From: Diplocarpon mali
Lineage: Eukaryota; Ascomycota; Leotiomycetes; Helotiales; Drepanopezizaceae
Direction of reading: 5' to 3'
Assembly: GCA_024741835.1 (NCBI GenBank)
Contig: JAENRP010000183.1
Location: 1 to 64,000 of the forward strand
DNA length: 64,000 nt
Both the position numbers and the translations under genes were made by a program. This document shows, piece after piece, positions 1 to 11,389 of the stretch (position 1 is its first letter; the number at the start of each line of letters is the position of its first letter). The notes beneath the pieces are model-generated. The model saw only the letters and a list, made by a program, of their open reading frames with translations. It did no database searches and was not told where the DNA came from.

Positions 1-1198
1 TATATATTATATAATTAGTATTATTATATTAGTTAGATTTAAAGATCTTATAAAGATCGGCTTTTAAAACGTAGGCATCTTTATTATAATTATCGTCTGA
101 ATTATTAGAAGTGGATTTAGGTTTAAATAACTTACTATTATTATTAGAAGTATCTGCTAAAGTTTTAGCTAAATAGCCTTTTCCTTTGCCTTTCCTTAGT
201 AGTTGCAGCCTTTAGTAGGATAAGGGCAGTTTACTTCTTAACTTCTACTTCAATTGCTTTTTAATATTAAAGCTAGCAACTATATTAATAAATTGCCTTT
301 TAACTTTATAATTAGTAATATTATAAGTACTATTATAGAAGTAGCATCCCCGATAAGCTTAAGGGCTTATCCTACGCTCCTTCCTCTTTTTAAGCTTATC
401 GTTACCTTATAATACGGCATTTGCTGATTTAAAGCGTCCTTCGAAGTCTTATTTAATAGTTCAAAGGAGGTCGATCTTCTTATAGATCTTAAGGTTAAGT
501 TAGATAAGAAGAGATTATTTTATAATAGCAAACTTAAAAGGAAGGCTATTAAGTAGGAAACTAAAAAGCTGAGTTTCTTTAAAAGTTAAAGCTATCCTAG
601 GATCTGCGGCTCTTACTTTCCTCTTTACTTTATATAGTATAAATTAAGTAGAGTTTATATTTATATCTATATCCTTACTATCTTTATCTTTTTTATATTA
701 AAATGAAGTGATCTACTATAGTAGATGCTAGGTATTAAAGGCAGTTATTTAAAAGTATTTTACCTTTAAAGTATCCTATCTTATCTTTGCGTTATTATAA
801 ACTTAAATAAAATCTTAATCTTTATCGCTTAAACCTCTATTAATCTTAAGTTTGCATTTAACTAAGGCTAGCCTATACTCCTTCTCCTTTTCTATATTTA
901 AAATCTGCCTTTAGGATTCTTAATTATTATCTACTAAGGCTATTAAGCTAAGCTTATTTAATATATTTGGCAAATCCTTAGCAATTGTATTAGCTATTAA
1001 AGTAGAAGTAAACGAATTAGTAGAGGGAGTATAAGAGGCTATTTTCGCGTATTTAATAAGTGTCTTTTAAATTGCTATTTCAATACCTTTGCTTTTAAAG
1101 TAAAGCTTTAAATCGTCGAACTATTATTGCCAGTTCTTTTAAAAGAGTTAGAGGTCTCTAAGTCTAGTATTTCGATCGGAATCAGAAGCTATTGCCAT
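1..1198 (-). pseudogene. copia-0 gag remnant, N-terminal part
   Basis: Read on the minus strand, an ATG at 1196-1198 opens a long frame with stops where Gln or Trp is expected. Residues 25-50 contain N-W-x-x-W/x-F-D-D-L and K-S-K-G-I, the N-terminal signature of fungal Ty1/copia Gag. The leftward part near residues 350-395 (S-N-N-N-S, then D-A-Y-V-L-K) looks like the hydrophilic linker that precedes the copia protease. The remaining pol would lie beyond the left edge. The sequence differs from the copia-1 and copia-2 gags in this window, so it is a third copia family. It is RIP-damaged and not expressible. The family call is an inference from motif shape. Confidence 0.55.
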
Positions 1199-1994
1199 TT
1201 CGAATAGAATTGCGTTTAAAATCAAATAAATTAAATAGTTAAAGGCATTCCTCCTATCGAAAAGTCGAAATGATTAAATAGCAGGTATTATAGAAGTATT
1301 AAATAGGGAGGAAGTCCTCTTATCGAAAAGGGTTTTTTAAGCTATAACGCAGGGAATTATACCTCCTACGAAATATAGTAAAGCAAGGAATCATACCTCT
1401 TATAGTACTAAAGGGTTATAAAGCAAGGAATCATACCTCTTATAATATAGGTTAGCTAAATAGGGAATTATACCTCCTATTTACCGATTGCTCGCCTTTT
1501 ACTATAAGTCTTATTCAACTTCCTATTAATAGTTGCAGCGCAAGTGCTTTCTAAAGGAAGTCAATAATCTATTATTAGTCTAATTAGGGCTTATAACCTA
1601 TTAAGCTTAGGTAAGTCGGCGCAGTAGGTTAAGGAGGCTTCTAAAGGTTAATAGTCGATATATTAGTAAGAGTTAAGGAAGGAAGGTTACCCCTTTCTTC
1701 CCTATAGCTATATATGTATCAATATCCTACTGACTAAGTAGTAGGGTCATATGATAATATATCAGAGTGATAGCTATATCACCTATCTTAACAATAAGAC
1801 TAATAAGAATAAGTAGGAAACGTCTTTAAAAGAAGAGGACTAAGTAATTAGCAACCCTAAGGATAGTAATATCAACTTCACTATAGTATTCCTAGCTTCT
1901 AATAAAGAATATAACTTAAGAAGTATACTTAACCAGCTTGAAAAGTAAAAGGCTAAGTACCTTTGAATAATAAGGGTTAATAAACCTATACAAA
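1199..1994. other. non-coding leader/LTR zone of copia-0, boundaries unknown
   Basis: This stretch lies 5' of the copia-0 gag start (reading leftward) and left of the copia-1a LTR, so the LTR and leader of copia-0 are expected here. I could not define LTR ends because the partner LTR is outside the window. It holds the short repeats at 1345-1482 and a small inverted repeat, CCTACT...AGTAGG, near 1727-1746. I see no convincing gene. Confidence 0.4.
1345..1482. repeat. four short direct repeats, spacing 31-40 bp
   Basis: The sequence RGGAATYATACCTCYTA occurs near 1354, 1386, 1426 and 1464. Two weaker relatives ending in CCTCYTATCGAAAAG lie near 1249 and 1313. The repeats lie upstream of the copia-0 gag start and may be LTR or leader repeats. 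Confidence 0.6.
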
Positions 1995-1997
1995 CGG

Positions 1998-2165
1998 ACC
2001 CTAAGGTAGCCTCAGGCGCTGAGGCCTCTAAGGACTGGCTTATGTAATGTACCCCTGAAGTGGCCACGGAGCACTTCTATAAAGGGAGCTTAGATATACA
2101 GTTAGAGTAGAATTTTTATAAGCTTCTACCACTACTAGGAATCTACCTCTAAATATAGTACGATA
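1998..2165 (+). repeat. copia-1a 5' LTR
   Basis: It aligns along its length with the copia-1b LTRs at 17666-17836 and 31715-31885. Shared blocks include CTCAGGC, GGACTGGCTTATGTAA and CCCCTGAAGTGGCCACGGAG. It ends ACGATA, the RIP form of ACGACA. The first bases are diverged. Confidence 0.85.
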
Positions 2166-2297
2166 GTTATCAGCACTATTCGCGACTCTTAGGAGCAAAC
2201 GATCAAAAATCCACTGTGTTTAAAGGCTTCTTAGAGAGGTTTTACTACTATTTTCATTTATTCTCCCTTGCCTATACGCGTTATACAACTAGACTTG

Positions 2298-2495
2298 TGT
2301 GGTGCGGTCGGCTGGAGGGCCTTCATTGGGTCGCTTAGGAGGCTCGCCAAAGTAGGAGAAGATAATTGATTGTATTATTATCTAGTATATATATGGTAAG
2401 GAGACTTCGGAAAGAAAAGGGAGAGTCTATGACTTAGCAGGAGTTACGTAGAGGGTCTTTAGAATAAGTGGAGACTTTGCCTATTTTATATAATA
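2298..2495 (-). repeat. copia-2a 3' LTR
   Basis: It is 198 bp, beginning TGTGGTGCGG and ending TATATAATA on the plus strand. The end is the RIP form of CTGCACGACA seen at 9898. The near-inverted ends TGTSGTGC are typical LTR termini. Confidence 0.93.
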
Positions 2496-4019
2496 TACCC
2501 CTTAGTTAGGCGATGCTCTTAGAATCGCTTAGCTATATAGATAAAATAAAAGAAAGAATGGCAGTTATAAGGAAAAGAGGCTCTATCTTATATACCACCC
2601 TTTTAAAGGTTATTCCTTTTAGAATAAGAAGGGTTACTATAGGCAATAAGCGCGCTTAGGAATCTTTGCGATTTTATGCTAATGCTCTATTAGGCTTCTT
2701 ATAAAGTATTACTATTGCAAAGGTTCTCTTTTCCTTCTTTTAAAAATAACCCTCCTTTGTTATTTAAAAATATTATCTTTATATTAATAATTTTTAAATA
2801 TAGAAGGAACTCCCGCTTATTATAGCCCTAGCCGCCTTTATAAAGTAAGACCCTTAAAGTCCTTATACCTTACGTTATACTAACTTTGCATTAGGTTGCT
2901 AGCACTCCTTTAGGAGCTATAACCCTAGTGCGATTATCTTAGCGCCTACTAGGTAATAAGCCGCTGCTGCCGTCGCTCTTGCTACTACCGCCGCCCCTAC
3001 TGCCGCCGCCGCCACTTAAGAGCCCTGCTCCTACTGCGCGCTATATGCCTAAGCCTATAACAGAGCGCAATAATATATATATATATTATATTATATATAG
3101 GAGCATTAGCAATTTCGATTATCGGTACTTTAATAGTACCTTTAGTATATATTATATTTATTATATAGTATTAAGCAATAGCTGCTAGTAGGCTAGCGGA
3201 CCTCTCCTTACCTCTTAAGAGGCTGTTGTATCGGCCTACGCCTGCGGCGCCTTTAAGAAGGAGGTAGTACTACTACTTAATATAGTAAAGGGTGCGCTTT
3301 AAAGCTTCTATAATACATTTATTAAGTCTTATTAAGTTCTAGGCTGATTTTAAAAGATAGGAGCAATTAGACCCTAGTGCTAAGAGGGCCTACTACTCTT
3401 ATAAGTAGTAGTATCGCTGCCTCTTTTGCTTTTAGTATACTATTCCTATTCGCCCCTAGGCCCTTTAGCTTAGACCTATTTACCCTTACTATTGCCGCTG
3501 CCGCTCCTGTCCTATCTGCCGCCGCTATTATAGCCGCTACTATAGTATCTCCCTTTGTCTCTCTTATCCTTATCCCTACTATTGCTGCTCTTGCTATCGC
3601 TGCCGCCTCTGCTATCCTTGCCCTTATTGCCCTTGCTATACCCCTCGCCTTCGCCCCTGCTATCGCTAGTATATTCGCCGGCGGGCCTCTGGCCGAGGGA
3701 GTACCTCTAGGCCTCTCTTAGGAAGAGATCTATGCAAAGCTTATAGCTATAGCTTTATAGCTCCTAGCGCTAGCTAAGAAGATCTAAGAAAGGGTTGCGC
3801 CTTATAATAATAGCTTAGGAATATTACCTATCTTATATTTTAGAAAAGGAGAGCTTTTATAATATACTTTATAAAAGAAAACAAATGAATATGACTATAA
3901 GAGAGTAAGAGCTTATAAGTATAAGTCTTTTAGTAATAAGTGACTACTCGCTAGCAAGTGTAAGTTACTAAACAATTATTTAAAAGCTCTAAAGGTTTAA
4001 TAAACAAATAAAGCTCTTA
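2496..4019. other. copia-2a long 3' non-coding zone with low-complexity core
   Basis: About 1.5 kb between the RNase H end and the 3' LTR. The block 3377-3721 is GC-richer and almost unbroken. Read on the minus strand it gives a Ser/Gly/Lys/Arg-rich low-complexity stretch (SKGNKGKDSRGG-like), while the plus strand gives a meaningless Ala/Ile/Leu-rich frame. Positions 2940-3060 hold CCG/CTG-rich microrepeats. The part 2496-3210 recurs inverted in copia-2b at 60639-61302. No recognised domain is present. It may be a degraded Gag-like tail or untranslated sequence. Confidence 0.55.
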
Positions 4020-7000
4020 AACTTCTAGTAGTCTAGGTTCTTAGTAAGCCTATCTGCGTACATCTCTTTAATAAGGAGGTAGATTATTTAAAAGCTTCCT
4101 TTCTAATACTCTTAGCAGATCTATATATTACTAATTTCAATATATTAAAGGCTTATCTTAATCTTCTTATTCTCTATAACAATTAGCCGAATTATCTATT
4201 AGTTATCGTAATATATATTCTATTTAAAAAGGGAGTCTATGCGAATCTCTTTAAAAAGGCATTTTATAGCTATCATCTCCTTTGCAGTAGAAACTATACT
4301 ATAGAGTTCTGCTTTAGTAGAAGAGAGCGTGACAATCGCTTAGTAATTCGCTTTTTAAATAATCGGTCCTTTAAATAGGAAGAAGATATATCCTTAAGAG
4401 GATCTGCAGGTCTTTTAATTATCTTTAAAAGAAGCATTTAAAGACGCAATCAATTAGTATTCCCTAGCCTTAAAGCTATAGGCAATTCCTAAGAAGCGCA
4501 TACTATATAGGTATTGAAGCGTCTAGTCTGCGGTTAAAAGGTGCTTAGAGCTTAAATTAATTAAGAAGAAAGATAATTAGAAGGCTATAAACGCAATATC
4601 CAAGTGTATTATAATCGCTATATAAAGAATAGAGCCTATTTTCTCTTAGTACTCCTTTACCTTTTCTAGAGAAGCTTGCCCTAAGTTCTTAATAAACTCC
4701 TTTTTTAGCAATAGAGTACTAGGCACTCTTCCTATATTAGCTCTAAACTTTTAAATGATCTTCTTAATATAAGTATTATAAACTAAAGAGATCCTCTTTG
4801 CCTTCCTATCTTAAATAATCCTTACTCTAAGGAATTAGGAGATATCTCCTATAATAGTAAGCTTATATGCCCTCTTTAGGTCTTTAATCAAATGAGTCGC
4901 CTAATCTAAGTTAGAGGCCTTATATAACACTTGAATATTATTAATATAAAATACTATAAAGAATATATAATCCTTTATTATAAAAATATAAGGCTTCTTG
5001 CTTAATAGCTTAAGTTAAAGGCCCTTAAGCGTTTTTGCAAAGTTCTTATACTATAGCACTAGAGAGTCTTTTAGCCTATAAAGCGCGCGGTCCAGTTTTA
5101 CTACTATACTAAGGCGCTTAAAGCTATCTAATAGGAAGTATATGACTAAAGCACTCCTTAGGTCTTTAAGAGCGTTAATAAATGCGTTAATAATATCAAA
5201 CTACTTTACTTCTATATTAAAGTACGCAATAAGTGCTATTAGTACCCTAAAAGACCTTACTATAAGCGTAGCTATATAAGTTAAGAAAATTAAAGCTTTA
5301 TTTTAAAGATCCCCTTATATAACTAGCTATAATCGGCACTTTAAAAGCTTGCTAAAGCTATTAACCTTATAAGTAAAAACCCATTTTAATAGTATCGGTA
5401 GGGGTTTTAAGTAATCCCTTTGCATAATTCTCTAGCAACTCTGAAATTCTAAATTCCTAATTTCCTAGTGCCTTCCTTCTTTAAATCGTTTGCTAAAAGG
5501 GTGCTTCTCTAAGTCCTACTATCCTTTTAAAGGCTTCGGTAAAGAGCCTTAGTACTATAGGTAGTTAAGAGACTGCGCTCTATCCTTTGCCTAATTATTA
5601 ACTATAGCTTTAATAATTATATAAACTATTAAATAGTCCTTCCTATCCTCCTTTATTTATTCATTTGCTTAAAAGGTCGATATAAACTCTTGTATATATA
5701 AGGAGTAGGGTAAATCAATATTGCTTTAAGAAAGCATATGCTCTAAAGTAGTAGTATACACTTTTAAAGTCTCTTATTACTTAATGCTTAAGCGTCTTAT
5801 CCTCTTTTACTTAAGAAAAGGGAGTTCCTCTTTGCGCTTTTCTTTATAAGTCTCCTCTTCTATTTTTATTATTACTAAAGGTTCCTTTAAGAGTCTAAGT
5901 AGCTCTATCTCTTAAGCCTATAGTCTTTAAGCTAGTATTATAACTTAAGGTATTATATTATTAAGGCCTACTCCTTTTACTAGGTCGCTTCTTATAAGAC
6001 TATTAAAGCTCCTCCTAAATCTTAGTAGTAGTACCTTTAGCCTTCTACTAGAGTTTATTAAGGCCTGCCTTTATAATTGAAGACTTTGTCTTAAAGCCCT
6101 TAAGCCATCTCTATTCCTATATAAAATAGCAGCTAAAGATCTGCCGATCGCCTTATAGAACTTATCTCTAAAGACTCCTTTAGAGTCGTCTATAGTTCCT
6201 TCTTTAGTAAGGCCTTTATAGGGAATTATTACCCTTAAGCTCTAGTCGCTATTTGCCTTCTTAAAGACTAGCGAAGTGGCTTTTAGTTCGCTTGCTTCTA
6301 CCCTTGAGTTTCTAAGTAGGTCTCTCGGATTTGGATTTAAGTTAAAGCCTTTTATATCATTGGTTAAAGGCTATAGAGCAGCATCGGTCTATAATACAGG
6401 CTCTTCTTATATAGCAGCTTCTTTTATAGCGATTGCGTTCGGCCCTGCGATAAGCTCTAATTCTTTGAAAATGCCTTTGAACTTAGCGTCCTAAGCTCCT
6501 TCTCCTTCTTTAATCAATTAAAGGGTTATCTTAAGTTCCTAGCGTAATATAGGATTTGCGCGCTTAGCTTTTAGACTATAGAAGAGAGACTTATCGAATT
6601 CGATATTATAAGTTATTATTACTTATTAAAGTATAAGAACTTAGATTTTATAAATATTAAAGGTGATATATCTAATTAAGTAACTTAAGTGCCCTTATAG
6701 TTTAATTTTAAAGGTTCGGCGGTCCCTTCCTACCTCCTTCTCTTTAATTAAAGGGTATGCGCAAGTGCTATATATATAAATGCAACTCTAATCAGGCTTT
6801 AAGCTTGCTATCATCTGCTTAATAAGCAGCGGCTTATAGAATCGAAAATACTACTTAAATTAACTATAGAGAGCCTTACTTAATAAGATCATCTTCTTCT
6901 TAATAAGTAGGGAGATATTATAAAGGTATATAGCAGCTTTTATAACCTTTGGCCAAAGGCTTACTAAAAGCCTAGCGTAGATTCTCATTTTAATAGAGCG

Positions 7001-8300
7001 TTTAATCAACTCCCTTTTTACTTACTCTACGCCTCTATTAGGTTGGTATATATAAGTAGGAGTAAGCTTTAAATCGATTCCCTCCTCTTTTACCTATCTC
7101 TAGTACTCTATAAGAGAGTCTTTCCTTAAGGAGATCACTAAAGTGTTATTATCTTGCCTAATCTTGCAAATTGAAAGCCTATATTAGCGTTTCACTTATG
7201 CTTTAAAGGCCTAAAGGACCTTTATAACTATATCTCTACCCTTTAATCTTAGTAAGAATATCTAAAGCATACTACTATACTTATCCTTAATTAAAAGAAC
7301 CTATAAGCAACTATTATATAAGTTGTTTAAAAAGTTAAAGAGATCCTAAGAGATCTTAAAGAAGGGCCTTAAAGATCAGTTCTTAAAGGTAGCATAAGAA
7401 ATAACTTGCTTAGCAGATGCTACTATATATATAAGGCACTTTAGCCTTTATATTCCCCTGATCTTCACTCCCTTAGCGCACTTGACTAGCACTTAAAGAG
7501 CCTTTATACCTAGGTAGCTAGCGCAAAGGTGCTAAGTGTATATATTATTATCCCGCACCTTAGTAGGTATATAGCTAGACTAGAACCTATTATAGAGCGT
7601 TATCTTAGCTATAGAGAATGCTATTAAGATAGAGAAGTTATATTAAAGTATATTTAAAAGATCTAAATAGTTAATAGGCTTATATTTAAAGAAAACGAGA
7701 TTATAGCAACGCTTTAACTAAGCTCACTTTATAAAGTCTCTAATACTCCTAGAGCGCAAAGTGAGGTCTACCTTAGAGTACTAAAAACCCTTATCTATAA
7801 AGAGCCTCTCTAAGATGATATTAGTAGTAAACTCCTTTATAATAGTAATATTGCAAAGCATTATTCCTATAAGAGAGCCGTTATACTATAGAAGAGAGTC
7901 CGCTATATATCTATTACCTTTCCTAATAATTAGGAGTCTTAAGGTACCTACTTTAATATATTACTATAAGTTGCCAAAAGGCTTAAAGGTGCTTGCGATA
8001 AGTAAATCCTTTAAATTAATAATATAAGTAGCTGCGCAATTATTAAGGAGTATACTTAAGAAGAGCAAGTGGCATTTTAACTTAAAGAGGTAGTAGATAT
8101 TAAACGATTCTTCAAAAGCGTTAAAGGCAAAGGGATCTATTACTATAAAGACTAGTAAGTTCTCCCTTTTACTTAAACCATCCTCTCTAAAGGCTAAAGC
8201 CTTTCCTTTGAATTTATCAATTGCTATTACCGCAATATCATTCTCCTTAAGCTATGCTTAAAGACCTTTGAACTAGTCTCTTGCATTTAATGCCTTTTAT
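4020..8300 (-). pseudogene. copia-2a pol (integrase, reverse transcriptase, RNase H)
   Basis: The integrase catalytic core is near 7330-6850, with D-L-F-N-F, L-L-I-K-D-K-Y-S, R-Q-D-N-N, E-E-G-I-D-L and Q-P-N-R-G-V-E in the order known from fungal copia polyproteins. Reverse transcriptase spans about 5300-4880, with F-D-I-I-N-A-F, R-A-L-Y-x-L-K-D-S and Y-I-N-N-I near 4936 in place of the catalytic Y-x-D-D. RNase H is near 4480-4250, with S-S-x-G-Y-I-F-F and S-S-T-K-A-E-L. Polyprotein length matches the family. The catalytic Asp-to-Asn change and many TAA/TAG codons show it is dead. The frame cannot be followed without interruption. Confidence 0.88.
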
Positions 8301-9640
8301 ATTTATAGGACCTCCTCTCGCAAGGGGAGAACCTTTATATTTTCCTTACGCCTATCTATAGCATATAATAGTTTCCGATAGTCCTAAGGCTTCTAATAGT
8401 AATTTTTAAAGCCTTTACAAAGGCACTTAGGCCTAATCTCCCTTTTAAAGCTTATAGAGCGATTTCGGGAGCTACTCACTAGAGCCTGCAAAGGGGTTTC
8501 GGCATCTAAGAGAGACTCTTGAGTAGTAAAAACTACTAGCCCTTTATTATCAATCGCTCTATTAGATTTAATGCCCGCTAGGGCGCGGCTTAGCTGCATT
8601 AGGTTATACTTATATAGGGTTCCTATTTACTTATTAGTAATAATTTCCTCCTTTAAGCGAGTCGCTTAACTCGGATTGATCTTTACTATAATTAAGTTTA
8701 AAAAGTCAGTAACTCCTAGTCTCCCTTTAATCTTAAGAAGATTATATTATTCTACTAGGCAGTATGCCTCCTACTACTCCTAGATCTACTGCTAAGTATT
8801 AGTTCTCTTAGTCTTGCCTTAGCGTAGTACGTCGCGGTACTAGAGCCTTATCTAAGATTAAATAGCCTTATTAGAAGGCGCAATATTACGCTTTAAAATG
8901 GATACTAGGCCTTAAAGTAAGAGTTGCTGATTTACTAAAATAGAATGCGAGTCGTTAATAGTAGTTCTAGTTATAAGAGTGTCTTTATCAAGTATTAAGG
9001 AGGAGAGCTTCTTAGCTTGGATTTATACTTAAGCCATTGCAGAAGCTAAGAGCGTTCTATCGACAATCTTAAAGACCTATTCTAAGAGTAGCTTATAGTA
9101 TTTGCATTAGGTCTTTTAAGTTTCCTTACGTATATAGTACTCCTTTATTAGGATTTTATATTTATCTTTAATATCTTTATAAGAAGCCTATAGAGGAGGA
9201 GCCTTTGACAGATCTCCTAAGGGAAAGCGGGCGTAAATCTATTCAAATAGAGTCGCTATATACTCTTTATATAACCTCGCATATACTACGCAGAGGTTAG
9301 CCGTTTCCAGTTCCTTAAGCTCCTATATAAAGGGAGCTTAAGGCTTAGTCTTTATAATTGACTTAAATAAGAGTCTCAGATCGGCAAAAATGGTAATATT
9401 ATAAAGCTTAACGAAGAATATATATTTACTAAACTACTTTACCTAAGAGGCAGAAGTATTAAAGCAAAGCTTAAAGATACTTAAAGAGTTAGATATATTA
9501 AATAGAGTCTAATAAAAAGGTTAGGTATATAAATGAAGTTTGCAAATAAGGTTCGATCGGAAGATAGAGATTTATTAATTAAAAATAAAGGTCCTTTAAG
9601 TTATTATAAGTATTCGAAAAGTCGGTCAAGAGCTTAAAGG
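8301..9640 (-). pseudogene. copia-2a gag
   Basis: The minus-strand Gag is recognised by homology to the copia-2b copy at 43700-44822 and by its place between leader and integrase. A stop-free stretch at 8393-8599 reads through A-L-A-G-I-K-S-N-R-A-I-D-N-K-G and ends in C-L-C-K-G-F-K-N, resembling a damaged CCHC knuckle. The part beyond it (8390-8200) contains L-R-E-E and K-F-K-G-K-A and leads toward the protease. The start codon is not certain because ATG is a RIP target. Confidence 0.75.
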
Positions 9641-9700
9641 GCCCTTTAGCCGGTTGTATACAAAGAGAAAGCATATTAAAGTGCTTATAAGGCTTATAAC

Positions 9701-9898
9701 TATAGTGCGGTCGGCTGGAGGGCCTTTATTAGGTCGCTTAAAAGGCTTGCTAAAGTAAGAGAAGATGATTAATTATATTATTATCTAATATATATATGGT
9801 AAGGAGACTTCGGAAAGAAAAGGGAGAGTCTATGACTCAGCAGGAGTCATATGGAGGGTCTCTAGAATAAGTGGAGACTCCGCCCATTCTGCACGACA
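9701..9898 (-). repeat. copia-2a 5' LTR
   Basis: It is 198 bp, the same length as the partner at 2298-2495. It keeps more of the ancestral state at its right end (CGCCCATTCTGCACGACA). The TSD ACTTG follows directly. Confidence 0.93.
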
Positions 9899-9903
9899 AC
9901 TTG

Positions 9904-10778
9904 ATATTCTAACGCTTCCAGCTAACTAATAGAACCTATACTCCTTACTATCCCAGTCAATATAAGCGAATACTAGTAAAAAGAAGCTTAAGAGCTTAGC
10001 TTTAGTGGAATTATGCTCTAAGATAGGAAGTCATAGCGCATTTAGTACGCTAAGCTAGAGTTTTAGGCCGAATTTCTACGGCTTTAGAAGCATATAAAGA
10101 AGCTAAGACAGGTTAATAACCCTAAAATGTATGCTATAAAGACGGGAAATCAAGCTCCGCTTTATAAGAACAAAGCTCTATACCTACTGGATTTAGAAAT
10201 AGAACTGCCGCAGCTTGAAAAAATAGTAGAAGGATAGGACTAGAGAATATTGCAAAGCTACTACGAGTTATATTAATAGTAGGAAGCTACCGATTAATAA
10301 ACGCTAGCTCTAGCACTACTCGCAAAAATAATAGCTAAAGATATAGAGCTAGAGTACAAAATAGCAGTAATATAATATAATCTTATAGTAGAAGTGTAGA
10401 AAAGGAATAGGAGCTCTTACACTTAGTTATACCATTGGATTACTAAGATAGTATACCTTATGCTACTTTAAGTAATACAATATAACTGCAAGGAAGCGGG
10501 GAAACTATTAATTCAATAGATCGTAGAGCACTTGCGCAAGGAACTAGCCCTCTTTAAGGTTAGTATAATAAAGTCAATTCGGGAAGACTATAATAACAAG
10601 CTCTTTAAAATAAGGAGTAGCAAAGTGGACCTAAAGACCTGGCTTACTAGCTTTAGGGAGATCTACTAGAAAGCTCGAATATATAGAATCCCAGAGGTTT
10701 AAGGCTCCCTTACAATTACGAAGTTTCTATAGTCGGTTTACCGCTAGGCTCTTACTTAATCCTAGCAGACCTAGGTAG
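9904..10778 (+). pseudogene. copia-1a gag, 5' part
   Basis: It is homologous to copia-1b 17966-18840 over its whole length, with mostly transition differences. One frame carries A-K-L-E-F, L-R-Q-V-N-N and D-L-E-I-E, followed by a Leu/Glu-rich region. The fragment precedes pol in copia-1b, so it is taken as Gag, although no zinc knuckle is visible before the break. The frame is interrupted by gypsy-4 at 10779. Confidence 0.65.
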
Positions 10779-11130
10779 TATAACGGCCGCACCCCCAACT
10801 GGCGCAATTACCTAGGAGTATGGCGTTTTAAGGTTTTGCGATCTCAATTCGATATAGGGTTATTTCGAATCGACCCTGAAGGTGCAAAAGGATATTCTTA
10901 TATAATATTATATAAATAGGCAAAGAGCTTTAAGCTGCTTATATATATAAGGGAAAAGGGCTCCCTTATAGGAAGGGCTCTTTAACTTCTTTATTTCTTT
11001 TGTATTAGACCTATAGAATACGCCTTTTATACTACTTCTTACTACTATACTTAATCTTGCACTTTAGTAGTTTTATATTATTATATTAAATAAAGAAGTT
11101 CTTCTCTACTAAGGACGGCTTTTAATAATA
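10779..11130 (+). repeat. gypsy-4 5' LTR (right end approximate)
   Basis: The left end is set by the break in copia-1a homology and by the TGTAACGGCCGC-like terminus, which resembles the inverted end of gypsy-5. No partner LTR is visible, so the right end is a guess from the start of the gag region. It contains a TATA box and a GGGCTC inverted repeat near 10959-10980. Confidence 0.6.
10909..10920 (+). promoter_or_regulatory. TATA box in gypsy-4 LTR
   Basis: TATATAAATAGG, a near-canonical TATA element, lies about 130 bp into the LTR on the element's sense strand. This suits the U3/R start of a Ty3/gypsy transcript. Confidence 0.55.
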
Positions 11131-11389
11131 TCCTACCCCTTTTAAAAATCGATTTGCGATTATTTCAACTTTCGATAGAGTTAAGATCCTAGAGATCTCT
11201 TAAATAAACTAAGAGCTTAAGTATAGCTTATTAACTAGTATAATCGAAGAACGCTTTTATTAGCCGGATTTTCTTAACTACTCCTTTTATAAAAGTGCTA
11301 TAGGCAGAAGTTAGAAGAGTACTATGCTACTAGAACCCTTTTTTTATAGAACTCCTTTTTAACCAAATTACTACCGAAACCAAAAGCAG

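Larger units (their letters stand above)
2298..9898 (-). mobile_element. copia-2a, full-length Ty1/copia element inserted in copia-1a
   Basis: This 7.6 kb element has two 198 bp LTRs and is flanked by a perfect 5 bp duplication, ACTTG, at 2293-2297 and 9899-9903. The copia-1a leader resumes exactly after it. On the minus strand the order is LTR, leader, gag, integrase, reverse transcriptase, RNase H, then a long 3' untranslated zone and LTR. This is the normal Ty1/copia order, with integrase before reverse transcriptase. All frames are interrupted by RIP-type stops. Confidence 0.93.
1995..10778 (+). mobile_element. copia-1a, outermost Ty1/copia element (5' part)
   Basis: The visible part has a 5' LTR at about 1998-2165, a leader at 2166-2292, and gag at 9904-10778. 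It is split by copia-2a at 2298-9898. Gypsy-4 starts at 10779, and the rest of copia-1a must lie beyond the right edge. Identity with copia-1b is plain: leader 2166-2297 matches 17837-17965, and gag 9904-10778 matches 17966-18840. The left LTR end (about the first 16 bases) does not match copia-1b, so the left boundary and its TSD are uncertain. Confidence 0.85.

Noticed and set aside
1840..2067. 75-codon minus-strand frame
   Set aside because: It overlaps the copia-1a LTR and its flank. No counterpart in the other copia-1 LTRs.
2979..3188. Pro-rich plus-strand frame
   Set aside because: Product of CCG/CTG microrepeats in the copia-2a 3' zone. The matching copia-2b region does not preserve it.
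3377..3721. Unbroken 114-codon plus-strand frame rich in Ala, Ile and Leu
   Set aside because: It lies antisense to copia-2a, and its composition is that expected opposite an RG/SK-rich low-complexity sequence. No start context or domain.
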